DNA of 64,000 nucleotides from Manduca sexta. Its lineage: Eukaryota > Arthropoda > Insecta > Lepidoptera > Sphingidae. The position numbers and the translations under genes are program-made. The stretch spans positions 2,406,913 to 2,470,912 of the forward strand of contig NC_051131.1 of assembly GCF_014839805.1 (NCBI RefSeq). Direction: 5' to 3'. A model generated the notes under the pieces. That model did no database searches and was not told the origin of the DNA. It worked only from the letters and a program-made list of their open reading frames with translations. Positions 46,613-57,974 of this stretch are shown in pieces; position 1 is the stretch's first letter; every line of letters begins with the position of its first letter.

Positions 46613-46687
46613 TCAGAAACAAGGTAGAAATATTTATTTACTCAATAAAATGTTTTGATAATCTTATTTTTCCCTAAATTATTTTAA

Positions 46688-46815
46688 GGCCCTCCCACGC
46701 ATATTAAGGTTTGCTCGAAAATAAAGACCCGAAGGGAGAGTCCCGTGCTCCCTTTTTTAAAGTGCGTGGGTAGAGTTCTAAATGTCAACTGATTCGTACT
46801 CATTCTCATATGCAA
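46688..46815 (+). repeat. Hairpin repeat, copy 3 of 3
   Basis: CCCACGC (46694-46700) and GCGTGGG (46764-46770) bracket 'aaataaagacccgaaggga' and 'gtcccgtgctccctttttt'. It continues 'tagagttctaaatgtcaact' and 'gtactcattctca'. It lies 80 bases after copy 2. Confidence 0.7.
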
Positions 46816-48529
46816 TAAATGTTAGAAGGTTAAACCATAAATTATGAATGGAGGATTCAGTTACGTAGAGAATTTGGTTAATTTACAAATTGCTTTACCG
46901 TAGGAGATAGATTTTACATAATATATGTTTCATCATAATGGATTAATTATGAATATATGATATATATTTTATATTATTTTGCTGTAGAATTTTAGACACA
47001 GTGCAATGGGCCAAGAAAACCTTCAGTACCTGGATCGTTTAGGTCGTTTATCGATCTTAAAGGAATATTAATGAGGATAAAGCTTATGAAAATGACACCA
47101 TACGAAAAACATAAGGAAACTGCCTTCTCTCACCTATTGTCTGTCAGACGTAAGACTACAGTCAAGCTATCTAATTCTGTAAAAAATATCTCCATATCCA
47201 CTTCCCCACATTTAATACTAATAAAAAAATAATGAGTACTAAATAAAATCATGTTTTTACTGGGATAGTTTCTACGGCAATGTTTACTCGAGTAAATTAC
47301 GGGCGCAAGTCAACAGTAACTCGCGCCATGTCGCCGCGCGCAAATACCGCGACGGTTAACTACTGCTTTGTTGCCACTTCGCCGCAACGAACCAATCCTA
47401 TATTTAAATGCTTATTGCGTTCACTTGTAGGATTGAATGTACCGATGAAATTATCAGGATTTAATTACTTACTATGTATCTCTTTCATGAGAAAATAAGT
47501 TTTTTTTGTTTAATGTCTACCATATCTTGTTTAACGTAAAATTTTTCGATTGTTTTTGGAGAAATCTCTAAGGAGGGTTCTTCTTGGTATTTTTCTTCGT
47601 CTTTAAATTCGGCAATTATTTAAGTATTTCTCATAATAAATATACGTAACGAAATAGTTTTAATGTTACGAAATTGTCTACCTCATCTGTCTTTTTGTTT
47701 GTTTTAGTACATTCATTCTATATATTTTGGTATAAAATATTTGATGGAACAAATTCTCTAAAAAATGTATTTCGTTACTTAAATTTAATTTGAGGGTTAC
47801 TCATTTACTATTTTTTTTAATTTAATACAATACAACTTACAATGAAAGTCATTTAATACTGGTTGCTGCAAATATATTATTTTATAATTATACTATAATT
47901 TTTAATTACAAGAGGTGTGCGTTTTGTTGGCTGAGATTCGTCTGGGGATCTCTCGGCCGGTATAGGTAAGGAAGTGGCTGCGAGGTAGATTCTCTCAATT
48001 AGTTGTGGATGGAGAGTTATATTACATATTCGCAAACTTCATCATATATAACGCAAAATAAAGCTGTTTACTTTGATTTTTTTCGACACAATCATACCAA
48101 GATATCAAGTCCAATCACGTATTCTATAGCCAAATTATAGAGTATCTACTCATATAAAGTATATAAGGGTCCTACCATAAAATACTAATATTATGAAATA
48201 GGAGATTATTCAATTCTAACGAATAATAAATATTTAATAGAGCATCCAGAAATGTGCGTAGGCGTGTACAAACTGGAGTACGAGAGAGGACCTTTAGCAT
48301 TTGTGAACATTGCTGGAGGGAATCTCCTCTATAAGGGAACTTTGTAACCGCCCACGCATCAGAACCAGCTTCCCAAGAGCCTCTTGTACCATACCAGGCC
48401 CTACATTATGATTTTATGATTTGAGTGGGCGTATTGATTTGTGCGTGGGCAAAAACAAAACTTTGAATTATCTCTAATATATCTTTGTATTAAGAAATCT
48501 TATTTTGTCGAATTTATTATATTTTGTTA
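46816..48529. other. Non-coding stretch, no gene seen
   Basis: A short GC-rich patch lies at 47295-47400. Inverted 9-mers GCCCACGCA (48350-48358) and TGCGTGGGC (48442-48450) flank 83 bases and share their core with the hairpin repeats 1.6-2.6 kb upstream. No gene was recognised. Confidence 0.35.
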
Positions 48530-48841
48530 AAGTTTATTTATTTATTTATTTATTTATTACACTTTATATACAAAGAGCATAAAGGCGGACTTAATGCCGA
48601 AGGCATTCTCTACCAGTCAACCTTTAGGTGGTGCAGAGACTAAAGAGGTAGGTGTACACAACGAGAGAAGGTGGTGGAGAGAACATTAACAAACAACACT
48701 GAAATCAATTAAAAATATAAAAGGTACGTCATATAAATATGCCCACATACATAAATACGTACATACATACATACAAACGAACAAACATACATAAATAATA
48801 TTATATATATCTACATATATATGATATTGTCATAACTGAAA
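48530..48841 (-). mobile_element. 3' untranslated region of a non-LTR LINE
   Basis: On minus, after the stop codon, it contains 'accttttatatttttaattg', 'tggtagagaatgccttcggc', 'attaagtccgcctttatgct' and 'aaagtgtaataaataaataa'. It ends in a (TAAA)n tail (plus-strand TTTA repeat, about 48535-48557). A (CATA)n microsatellite lies within it at about 48757-48795. Confidence 0.75.
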
Positions 48842-49168
48842 CTAATGAGGAGATTCTGCCAACCCATCCAAGAGTAGTTTCCGAACTCTCGTTTTAAAAC
48901 CAAGCCGTGTAGTGGAGGATCTTACTTCGAAAGGGAGCGCGTTCCACAGAAGAATAGACTGAACATAGAAAGAAGAGTGGATAAAGTCAGATGTATGTGA
49001 AGGACATTTAAGTAGGAGATTATTAGAAGAACGAAGATTCCTGTTGTGGTTACCACCCAGGTACTGGAAGTGGGGGGATAGATAGGAAGGTGAAGAAGGA
49101 GACTTGAGAAGCGAAAATAGTGTAGACAGTGCACGCCATTTACGCCGCTCTCGGATTGGTAACCACTT
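48842..49168 (-). pseudogene. Non-LTR LINE reverse transcriptase, C-terminal fragment
   Basis: A minus-strand frame of 108 codons starts KWLPIRERRKWRALSTLFSL, contains RSSNNLLLKCPSHTSDF and SFYVQSILLWNALPFEVRSS, and ends FKTRVRKLLLDGLAESPH before a stop at 48842-48844. The W-L-P-I-R-x-R-R, later SF...WN-x-LP-x-x-VR and FK-x-x-VR-x-LL series is the conserved C-terminal tail of Jockey/CR1-type LINE ORF2 proteins. The endonuclease and RT core are missing, so this is a 5'-truncated insertion. The exact clade is undetermined. Confidence 0.8.
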
Positions 49169-49471
49169 TAGTTAAAGTTATCATGGATATTATGCCAGAG
49201 GGGAAAATGTGACGAAGGAATTTCAAATTTTTATATCAGTAAGGAGGAGCAGTTTATTAATCTGATGATACATGGGTAAGAGCTTGGATAATCCATGAAG
49301 TAACTAGTCAAATTTTGCGTTTAGTTTTTTATAAATAAAGGAAAATTAATATATGTGATGAAATAAACTAGTATTGAAAATGATAGTTCAAGTACAAATT
49401 AAAGACCGTGGCTCTTCGAAACGTGTTAGCCATGCTCCACACATTCCCGTACATAAAAACCCAATATTATT
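49169..49471. other. Non-coding stretch between LINE and SINE-D pieces
   Basis: Nothing is recognised except that 49400-49470 may be a decayed SINE-D body. Confidence 0.3.
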
Positions 49472-49551
49472 GCCCGACCCGGGATTGGAACCCCGGGTCT
49501 CAGATTGGTGACATATCATGTACGCAATACAACTATGCCACTGAGGTAACC
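49472..49551 (-). mobile_element. SINE-D head fragment
   Basis: The minus strand reads 'ggttacctcagtggcatagt' (box A), 'acatgatatgtcaccaatct' and 'ggggttccaatcccgggtcg' (box B). It is a tRNA-like SINE head with little body. Confidence 0.6.
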
Positions 49552-49912
49552 ATTACCTTACAGTTACACCAAAGTTTCAATCGCGCGCTGCTCAGTTTTG
49601 ACGCAATTCTAGCATATTATTTTTGAGTTTTGAACAGTCGGGCGGACATCGCGGCGGAATTATCAGTAAACATGCAAATACCACAGGTCAGTTAACTTAA
49701 TAGGGGATGTTAGAAACCACAGCACCTAGAATCCGATTTCCGTTGCATCCTTTATTGAACTACAACTTTGATTTTCGAATTCCTAATTTTCAACAATATA
49801 ATTATATAACGTAATATATATTTGTTATTTGTTGCCTTGTATTTTATTGCATGTCTTTATTATCTTATATACGGCTTGTAGGTTTAGGTAATACAAAATA
49901 ATCTCAAAATAT
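49552..49912. other. Non-coding stretch, no gene seen
   Basis: Nothing was recognised. Confidence 0.3.
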
Positions 49913-50068
49913 AATGATTTCTTATGTCTACGCGAACGTTAGACATCGATATAATACTAGTTTTTGTATGTTACCACGTTTACTGAGTCTCTCGCGTGAC
50001 CATGAAGGCTGAAGTCTTCGAAACGTCGGGAGAAAAATAAAAATATAAAATCCTAAAACTAGTTTTAT
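49913..50068 (+). mobile_element. Mini Penelope-like element, second copy
   Basis: It begins with the inverted terminus (ataatgatttcttatgtcta, then gcgaacgttagacatc). It then passes straight to the direct terminal repeat, 'cgtgaccatgaaggctgaag', 'tcttcgaaacgtcgggagaa' and 'aaaatcctaaaactagtttt'. The order of termini is the same as in the 9801 copy but on the plus strand, and again there is no coding sequence. A target duplication was not found. Confidence 0.65.
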
Positions 50069-50854
50069 TTCTGTATCCCAAGTATCCATTCAAGTTAAAA
50101 GACTTTAGTCACCTACAATACTCAGTATCGGATTGTGGATCACAAAATATTTACCTCATTGAAGCCTTTACCTAATGTTTCACAGTTATACTAAATTAGC
50201 CCTGAATTTGTTAGTGGTAAAGCCTCTCTACAAATTTTTGGAAGCCTAAAAGCTTTGATTGGCTGAAAAGGAGAAAACAGGTTAAAGATTTTAAAAGTTC
50301 TAATTTATTTATGGACGATTTATTACATTTTGAAACTGAATTTGGAATTTAAAAGTTTTGGGGAAAAAAGTAAATGAATAAATTAAAGAGAACCGAAAAG
50401 GTTTTCGAAAAGAGTATAATGTACTTTTACTCTTTTTATTATTTGATATTTCGACAATCATATCAGCTGTACTAAACAGAAATGACAACTTTGATACAGT
50501 GGCACCACACCAGTCAAGTTAATCGTAATGAATATTAAGCCATCTACAGTATCATTCTCTGCTTAATATAATATAATACAGTTTTTGATTATGTTACATA
50601 AAATTATTTTTCTTGGTTATTAGGTCTGAAACTTTGTGTTATAAACAGACAGAGTTCCATGTAATATTTTTTGAATTCTTTGATCAGCTCTTATCCGCGA
50701 TTAACTAAAACAAGAGTCTACACAAAGCAATTTAGTTCCACAATTACACTTATTACCTTCAATATTAATCTTAATTTCTTTCCAAATCACATAACTGAGC
50801 CTAAACTTTTACCCTTCCACGCCTTACCAACCCTGCCACCGCAGTTCCTGAAGG
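50069..50854. other. Non-coding stretch, no gene seen
   Basis: Nothing was recognised. Confidence 0.3.
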
Positions 50855-50960
50855 CAAAAACAGGTAGTGGCACGAATTTTATGACATCAAATCGTGAAGC
50901 TTAGCGAATCTTAAAGAACTCTAATCTGTCTTTAACCAGCAATGAAATCAATCAAAAAGG
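50855..50960 (+). repeat. Family B copy
   Basis: The sequence 'acaggtagtggcacgaattt', 'tatgacatcaaatcgtgaag' and 'caatgaaatcaatcaa' is collinear with the family B copy at 37255. Confidence 0.5.
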
Positions 50961-51639
50961 AAGATAGGGAGGAGAAGGAAATATAATTTTTCGACTTTCC
51001 TCTACAGCAAAACACGAATTGGGAACATCGATGATCCTTCTGGTATTGTGAATTATTGGCGGAGGCATTTACCTTAAGGTGACCGCCTTGATCGTTTACC
51101 CTGTCTGGTAAATAAAAGCACATGTTTTTGAAAATGGAACACAACGATACTTGTATAAACAGGTAAGAGGACCATAAAGATTTCAGCATACATTAAACCT
51201 ACCACGAACAAAAGAGATGCTTAATAAGTAGAAAATAATATGAAAATTAATTATAATATCAATTAAAAATAACTTGTATTAGAAGTAATGTCGGACTCGC
51301 ATATTACACATAAGGGTAATATTTAGCTATCCTAACATAGGCCGCATTATTGTGTGGGTACAGTAAATAGTGCAGTAACTAACAGTCTAACTCGCACGCG
51401 AACTGGCACTGTTTAACGCAACCACACCAAAGCGACCTTATTCGAATTTAATTAAAAATTCTCCGAGTGCGTAACGGGGAAAACACTAATTACAATGGGC
51501 GAGCGAAAACAAGATGACCGCTGCCTAATTTACTGAAGGATAGGAATTGTGTATTTGGTTTTGTGTGTCGTAAGGTATTTATATTTTTTATATAAGGAAC
51601 AAATAGCCACAAATATAACTTGTTAATAAATCATCACAG
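50961..51639. other. Non-coding stretch, no gene seen
   Basis: Nothing was recognised. Confidence 0.3.
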
Positions 51640-51845
51640 AGTCCCCGAAGAGTAAGGGAGAACAACTTATACACCCACATTTCGCGGAGTTTATATCCGT
51701 TCCTTGTTATGATAGGGGGCGACTGTATTGGGTACAATTCCAATCTTGGGTAAAATAGTTGAGGTTTTTAAACGAAAAAGTGGTATAACCCGAAAATCTA
51801 ATACATCACGCCAAAGCTCGTTGCCATTAGACCAATGGTGTAACT
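51640..51845 (-). mobile_element. SINE-D copy, heavily decayed
   Basis: On plus, 'cacccacatttcgcggagtt', 'ttatgatagggggcgactgt' and 'acgccaaagctcgttgccat' are in the right order for an inverted SINE-D, but boxes A and B are no longer clear. Confidence 0.4.
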
Positions 51846-52353
51846 AAATTCCGATCTAAAAAAACGTCTTAGTCATACCATTGCATAAAAAATATAAATA
51901 AACAAATTATTTGTTGAAAAAGCAAACTCAGCTAATCACGTAATTACCGTGAACACATCGGGAACACGCCGGCCCGACGTCACGCACAATTTACCGCGAA
52001 CACGCTCGTCACGATGCAAATATACAAAAATCTAAGTATACAAACTTGAATATTTCTACGAAAATTAATTATAACAATCATTATTATGTTTATAATCCGC
52101 CGTAATTTTGTAATTTCCACGAATTTTTGGTTTTATATTTGTTTTTTTTTTCTATATTGATAGCAGGAAGCTTGCCTTGTTCATAAACTCCAAAGCTATA
52201 TAGAAGTCTAGAATATTTAGTAGTGAATACGTTCTATTATTACAATAAGGATATTTACACAGACTTACTGCACCAGATTAAAGCTTCACATCGGTAAACA
52301 TCGTGCCGTCTCTGTTTAATGACGAATTTACAAATGCCAAATTTCATCACATA

Positions 52354-52539
52354 ATATAATAATAATAATATCATCCCTGTATTATATACTGGCCCACTGT
52401 TGGGCACGGGCCTCCTCTCCTACTGAGAGGGAATAGGCCTTAGTGCGGGTTGATAGACTTCACGCACCCTCGAAAATTCCTAATAGAGAATTTCTCAAGT
52501 ATGCAGGTTTCCTCACGATGCTTTTCTTCACCGTTATGT
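52354..52539 (-). mobile_element. Headless SINE-tail insertion, minus strand
   Basis: On minus it begins 'acataacggtgaag', includes 'gcatcgtgaggaaacctgca', 'cccgtgcccaacagtgggcc' and 'atacagggatgatattatta'. It is bracketed by the perfect 12-bp duplication TTTCATCACATA (52342-52353 and 52540-52551). About 18 bases of the usual tail (the 'ccaccacgctggcc' part) are deleted. Its 5' boundary is within about 3 bases of that of the independent copy at 30034. Confidence 0.8.
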
Positions 52540-52551
52540 TTTCATCACATA

Positions 52552-54812
52552 CTTGTAACAAACATCAAAAAATAATATTAAGAGGGTTTTATTTTAAATT
52601 TCAATAACAAAAACAGTATTCTTATTACTCAAAAGAGCTTATACCAATTGATCTGTCCGTCGCTTTACGCTTCGACTGCCCGGCCGCGAGACTGTTTTCC
52701 CATCTCCAATGAATGAAATCATTTCTCCTGTTCTACCAATCAATAAAGCTACGGAGAATTACGGTCAATGCTGGCGAAAATACACGCTCCTAAAAATTGG
52801 CAAAAAATAACTTGAGACAGTGCTCTTGCGTACGGAAAAAAATGGCGTTGACTTATAGTCTTTTGTTGGCTCAATGTTAATAAAGGTAATAAGTATTTTA
52901 TTACTTACTATATTAGAAGTTTAAGGGAACTACTAAGTTACGAATACATGCTAGAAATATCAAAGTTGCATGCATATATGCATTGGGAATGAAATTGAAC
53001 CTGCGGCCGCATCGCTCTTCGCCGGCAGTGCGTTCCATTTATCGTTAGACATCAAGCATGCATCATAGTTTTACAATATTTGCAACCCAATTTCAATATC
53101 CCTAAGAATTTATTTTAGTCGGCGCGTAAAAGTGATCTCAGTTACTCAGTATAGGGCGTCGAAAATCAAATCAGCCACTCTCCCCCACATCGCTTATGCG
53201 TCTAAAACGAAATAAAACCCGTAATGACGGCTGTTGAAAGTTTTGATTGGCTCAACCTTGTTCTCCTAAACCCCCCTCCCCGTTGTCACTCTCGCGCCCC
53301 AGACGACTGGAGCTGTACTCCACATTGAAAATGAGCCGTTTCGAATAAACCACTTGTCTATTCTATTAGATTATTAGTTTAAACTCATTTTAAATAACAT
53401 AAACTTACCAATAATAAATTAATTGTGGAAAATCATTTATTATATAAACAATCTTTTATCTAAACGGTCTAAAAAGTAGAAAGTAAACTTAAAGTAAATC
53501 GTACCCATAATTTTATTACATTATACAATTTTATTTATACTAAACTAGTTAAGTAGACGCAATCACGAGTTAGCGTCGAATCAAATTAAATTGGAAAATC
53601 GGCCCTTGGTGTCAATTTCGGCTAAAAAGAAATATAATTACCTGAGCCGTCCCTGTCGTACATATTAATTTCACAAAACAGTATTCGATATCTTTAGTCA
53701 TTATATAAGTTCTATGTGTAATTAATGGAGGTGGGATTCTAGTTACGGTTTAAATTTTGAATATCGAACTTGCAGATGTTTCTTATACAGGTTTTTTAGA
53801 GTTTTTGGCGTGAATAAGGTTTTGATTGTAAGAGTCCGTATATTAATTTAATTACATGAAATGAGAGTAAATATAATATCGCCGATCACAATTAAATAAA
53901 AAATGCTATCTATTATTATAGTTTAATAAAGCATAACATGAACCAAAACGAATAATTTAATATAGAATTTTTAAAGTCCACAAAGCTTTAAGTCTATTGA
54001 GATAGAAAATCTTAACTATTTTTTCTATGAGATAAACACGTTATCTGAATTCTCCTTTTACTTTTCGAAATAAATCACAGTAATTGACAAAATCTATTGA
54101 GAAAAATGCTCGGCGCAGCGGTCCACGCAAATCTAATAAATTAGCATTAGCTAGGAAGGTGGTGCTCCCACGGGAACATGTCTGGTATCATTCGGGATTT
54201 GTCGGGATAAATGGACTAGACGGGCATTGTTTTTTGGACCTAACCTAACAAATTACATTAGGTAGGCATTGTTTCGATGGTAAATTTCTTACACTCTAGT
54301 AAAGTGCGTAAGTTACCTCGTTATAAAAATTTAAGGAAGTATTTGATCTTCAAACAGACGTGACGCATTAGAGATAAGCATTTTTGTCCGGATAATTAAA
54401 GATTAGCCCATTAGCATTGCAGAATGCGAGTAGCCATCACGCTAATTGTATCTATTATTACCTCATCAAAATCCATCGTTACCCTTTCGAATTTGTGTGA
54501 ATTTGGGATGAATAAGAATTGTGATTAACGGCCACTGATCACATGAAGAAAACCCGCCATGAAAGTGATTCAAGCAAACTGGCTTTCACAGTTATTCGAT
54601 GTTATTCCAGTAAAATACATCCCTATATCTGCCTTCAATCCACCGGCGATAAGGAAAACATCAATTTGTCGATATAATTTGATTGAATTGTACTTATTAT
54701 CAGGTAATCTTGTTGCCGCTTGAACGAAAAAAGGCAATCGAGGGCCACCCCATGGTGTCCAGCATCATATTGATTTTGTTTAGCGACGTAACGCGGCGCT
54801 GCGTGTGGCGAT
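52552..54812. other. Non-coding stretch, no gene seen
   Basis: There are patches of higher GC at 52670-52800 and 53130-53330, including CCAAT-type boxes (tttgattggctc), but no coding frame of note. Confidence 0.35.
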
Positions 54813-54832
54813 CGCGTTGCCATGACAACGCG
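54813..54832. promoter_or_regulatory. RFX-type X-box palindrome
   Basis: GTTGCCATGACAAC (54816-54829) fits the X-box consensus GTNRCC-N(0-3)-RGYAAC bound by RFX factors except for A instead of G/Y in one half-site. It is extended by CGC/GCG into a 20-bp near-perfect palindrome. It sits in a CpG-rich 100-bp patch (54780-54860). X-boxes typically lie just upstream of ciliary genes; no such gene is visible here. Confidence 0.45.
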
Positions 54833-54865
54833 CTCCGCTCTATTTGCCGCCGACTTGATAACAAT

Positions 54866-55242
54866 TAGGGATGTGCCGAGGAAAGGAAATGGTATGTCGA
54901 TATATCGATAATATTCGGATTGTAGCAAGATTTTCTCAGTGATGGGTGTACTGAAATTACATATATGTCGAAAAATATGTGTACGCTACCGAACAAGAAA
55001 ATAATTTGTGGACTTTACGAGACTTAACATAGTACGACACACGATGGTAAGCGCAGTGCAATACCACACAATAATTTTAATTTAAAATACCGGGAAATGG
55101 TGTTACTATTTAAGGGCAGTTAAGATTACCAGCAGAGAAGCCATTTCCTCGTCTCATCAAAACAGTAAATGATGTGACGTTTAAGTATAATAAAAAAACG
55201 ATAGCATCGATATTATGATTACTGTACATTCACACATCCCTA
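54866..55242. mobile_element. hAT-like MITE with a nested repeat
   Basis: TAGGGATGTG at 54866 and its reverse complement CACATCCCTA ending at 55242 form terminal inverted repeats typical of hAT-type non-autonomous elements. Both ends also carry TATCGATA-like blocks. The 8-base flanks (ATAACAAT and ATCTAGTT) match at only half the positions, so the copy is old. A family A fragment occupies 55028-55190. Confidence 0.5.
55028..55190 (+). repeat. Family A fragment nested in the MITE
   Basis: The blocks 'gatggtaagcgcagtgcaat', 'aaaataccgggaaatggtgt' and 'cctcgtctcatcaaaa' resemble the 3' half of the family A copies, though diverged. Confidence 0.4.
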
Positions 55243-56419
55243 ATCTAGTTGCGGAATTGCACCGCGTTATACGCTTTTAACTTCATACGCATTAGAACTT
55301 CTTATGGACATTTAACTGTAATGGCCGAAAAATAACTATACGAAGTAGTTTGGCATTTCGAAGTTTCGATTAAATCCGACTACTTTCTGCAGTTAAATTA
55401 GTATTTGTATGAATTTGTGGGGACATATTCCCCACATTAAACGTTCGTACACAATTGCAGAGAATATAATGTATAAAAATATAAAATTAAAAACAATATT
55501 AATTTTCGATGCTTTTTGACAAAATATTTTGAATATTTGAATACATAAATTCATAAATTAGGTAGATGAATTAATCAATGGATGTATTTTATATTAAATA
55601 GACAGCTAATAAATTAATGGGAACGGTGATGTGTCTTCAGTATTATCATTGTGTAATGTTCATGACTGATTGAGCTCATTGTCATCTTTTGAAACATGCT
55701 TGTCTGCCTACCCTTCTATAAAAAAAATATTATCATCAGTTATCAAATTCACTTGTATACAAATCGTACCTCCGCTGTGACGAAAACTGTTTATGTCATT
55801 CTAATAAAGGTCATTCTCCTCAACGATGCTAATAATCACAATTTCCTCGGGCACGTGCCCTTCCGACGGTCTGTTTATTTTCCCCGAGATTTCATTAGGG
55901 CGGGAAGTTGCGTTCTAATTCGTAACCGCATCTTGTGCGATTTTCCTACTAGCTGAAAACAGAGAATTGTATACACGAATTTTCTGTGTAAATATAATAT
56001 TTTAATTACACTTGTTTGTGTTATTTTTAGTTCTTTTTCTACATGATTTTATTTGCTTTATCTTTTTATAAGCGCGCCTGTAAGACGAAATTAAATAAAA
56101 ATATTACGAGATCAAGAAGGCAATTTTAACTCCGTAAATTAAAAACATTCTCGATTTTTATAGAAAAACAATGAACGATTTGTAGCGAGCACCTTACCGG
56201 CAGCTGCGGTCGACAACACTGCCATTGTTCCAGTAATTAAAAACCATCTCACGTACTTACGTCTTATGGAACAACGGGAATAATACTCGCACCAAATTAC
56301 TTTTTAATAACGCTAAATGTGCGCTGCACTTTAGAATGAAATATGATTTGGAACTGCGAAGGTGAAGTATACTAGAGTGTTAAACGCAGCGTGTTTTATG
56401 TGAGATTATTTTAACAATA
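55243..56419. other. Non-coding stretch, no gene seen
   Basis: A plus frame of 86 codons (55696-55956) has no recognisable motif. Nothing else was seen. Confidence 0.3.
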
Positions 56420-56535
56420 ATATTAACGCTATACAATGTGCTGTTCCACTGGGCTCGGACCTCATCTGCTAAAAGGGGTTATGCCGTCTCACGCGCTGGC
56501 CTAGTGTTTATTGGTAAAGTTCACATAGTTATGGA
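56420..56535 (-). mobile_element. SINE tail, heavily decayed
   Basis: On plus, 'gctgttccactgggctcgga', 'cctcatctgctaaaaggggt' and 'cgctggcctagtg' follow the order of the reversed tail of the 23733/58978 SINE family. Confidence 0.4.
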
Positions 56536-56699
56536 CATAACTAAGAACATATATGAACATTATACGTATCAAAGTACAGATATGGTGACAATTGCTATGT
56601 TACTGTGCGTCACTTGCGCTTTTGACGATTAACATTACATTCGGATCTATGTTACGAGTAAAGTTTCATTAAAAAGAAGTCAAGTTCAAAGAGGCGAGG

Positions 56700-56723
56700 A
56701 GACCTACCACTGGTGGTAGGTCT
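56700..56723. repeat. 11-bp perfect inverted repeat at the head of a family A copy
   Basis: AGACCTACCAC and GTGGTAGGTCT are separated by TG. The right arm is the normal start of family A; the left arm appears to be a duplication at the insertion edge. Confidence 0.7.
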
Positions 56724-57047
56724 CTTATATGTGAGAGTCCACCTGGGTAGGTAGTATATATATATATATATATATTTATCGCAATGTGTATTTCTGCCGC
56801 CAAGCAACAGTGTGTAGTCACTGTTATGTTTCGGTTTGAAGGACATTGTAGCCAGGGTAACTACTGGATATAATAAGAAGACTTAACACCTCATGTCTCA
56901 GGATGTCGAGCGCAGTGGAATACCAAACAATACTTTGTAATTCAAGGTGTTGGATGATGTTTCTACTGTTTATGGGCGGTCGTATCGCTTACGATCAGGT
57001 GAACGGAAAGCTCGTCTCATCATTCAAAAGGAATAAAAAAAAGGCCA
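56724..57047 (+). repeat. Family A copy, long
   Basis: It is collinear with 35201-35549 ('gtgagagtccacctgggtag', 'ctgccgccaagcaacagtgt', 'gtttcggtttgaaggacatt', 'gttggatgatgtttctactg', 'ggaaagctcgtctcatcatt') and ends in an A-rich tail. A (TA)n tract of about 23 bases (56755-56776) interrupts the 5' part. Confidence 0.75.
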
Positions 57048-57178
57048 ACATAATTATGTCATCTAGCGAAGGATAACCATTTCTTGTTAGGTGACACTCT
57101 ATCTGAATCTCAGTTCGCTTATCATCAAGGACAGTGGAGTGGTGTCACTTTGCTGTGCACGTATAAAAAAAGTCAGCA
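57048..57178 (-). repeat. Family C copy abutting family A
   Basis: The reverse complement carries 'tgcacagcaaagtgacacca' and 'ctccactgtccttgatgata', then 'gatgacataattatgttgg'. It starts immediately at the A-rich end of the family A copy, giving a composite. Confidence 0.5.
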
Positions 57179-57974
57179 GAAGTTAACTCATTAAACTAAT
57201 GGTAAACAGAATATAAAGTGTATACGATTGGAACGCGATCTCTTCGTGTATTGCGGCAGGCACGGATTTAGAGCTAAGACTAACGGGTAATGGTAATCTG
57301 TTGCACGGTAGCGCGAGGGAGAGAAACTTCATACATAAAGCAAGTAGGAAGTTAATTTATATCGGTCACGCGAAAGTGGAGATAATAAATATTTTAAACA
57401 AAGACAATTTTTATTACTTTTAGAGAGATCATTTCGTATTTTCTAACAGTGCGTTAATTTATAACTAAACGGGGCAATATCATTCACCGCGTCGTCCCTG
57501 CATCCGCACCTCTGTCGAAGTAAACATCCTGAATGTGCCACGAACTAGTTCGAACGGATCTGACTCAGCACAAATTGACAATGCACGGAATGAGAATCGC
57601 TGCAGTTAAAGGTACGTAGTAGAAAATGCAACCTATTTGGATGTTAATTGAATAATAAAATGCATGTGTATTTTGTATACATGTACGCGTGACGTATCAA
57701 AAAGAATTACATGTGATGATGAATTTAAAAACAAATTAAAAATTTGTGTAAATCGATTTTTGATCAGTCACTTTGACGTGCTGGAATAAAAAAAAAAGTT
57801 TATCAAATTGTAGCCCACGGATAAGCGACTCTGATTTTGGTGCAATGTGCATATTTTGTTTGAAGCATATTGCTCGCGCAATGGTAGCCACCACACCCGC
57901 CTATAAACAATACCTCGCCGTCTCCTTTTACATAAATTATTATATGACATAAAAATCTCATTTTACAGCCTCAT
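57179..57974. other. Non-coding stretch, no gene seen
   Basis: Nothing was recognised. Confidence 0.3.

Noticed and set aside
48922..49134. Minus-strand frame of 70 codons starting MHCLHYF
   Set aside because: It is out of register with the LINE C-terminal frame that carries the conserved WLPIRERR and WNALP motifs.
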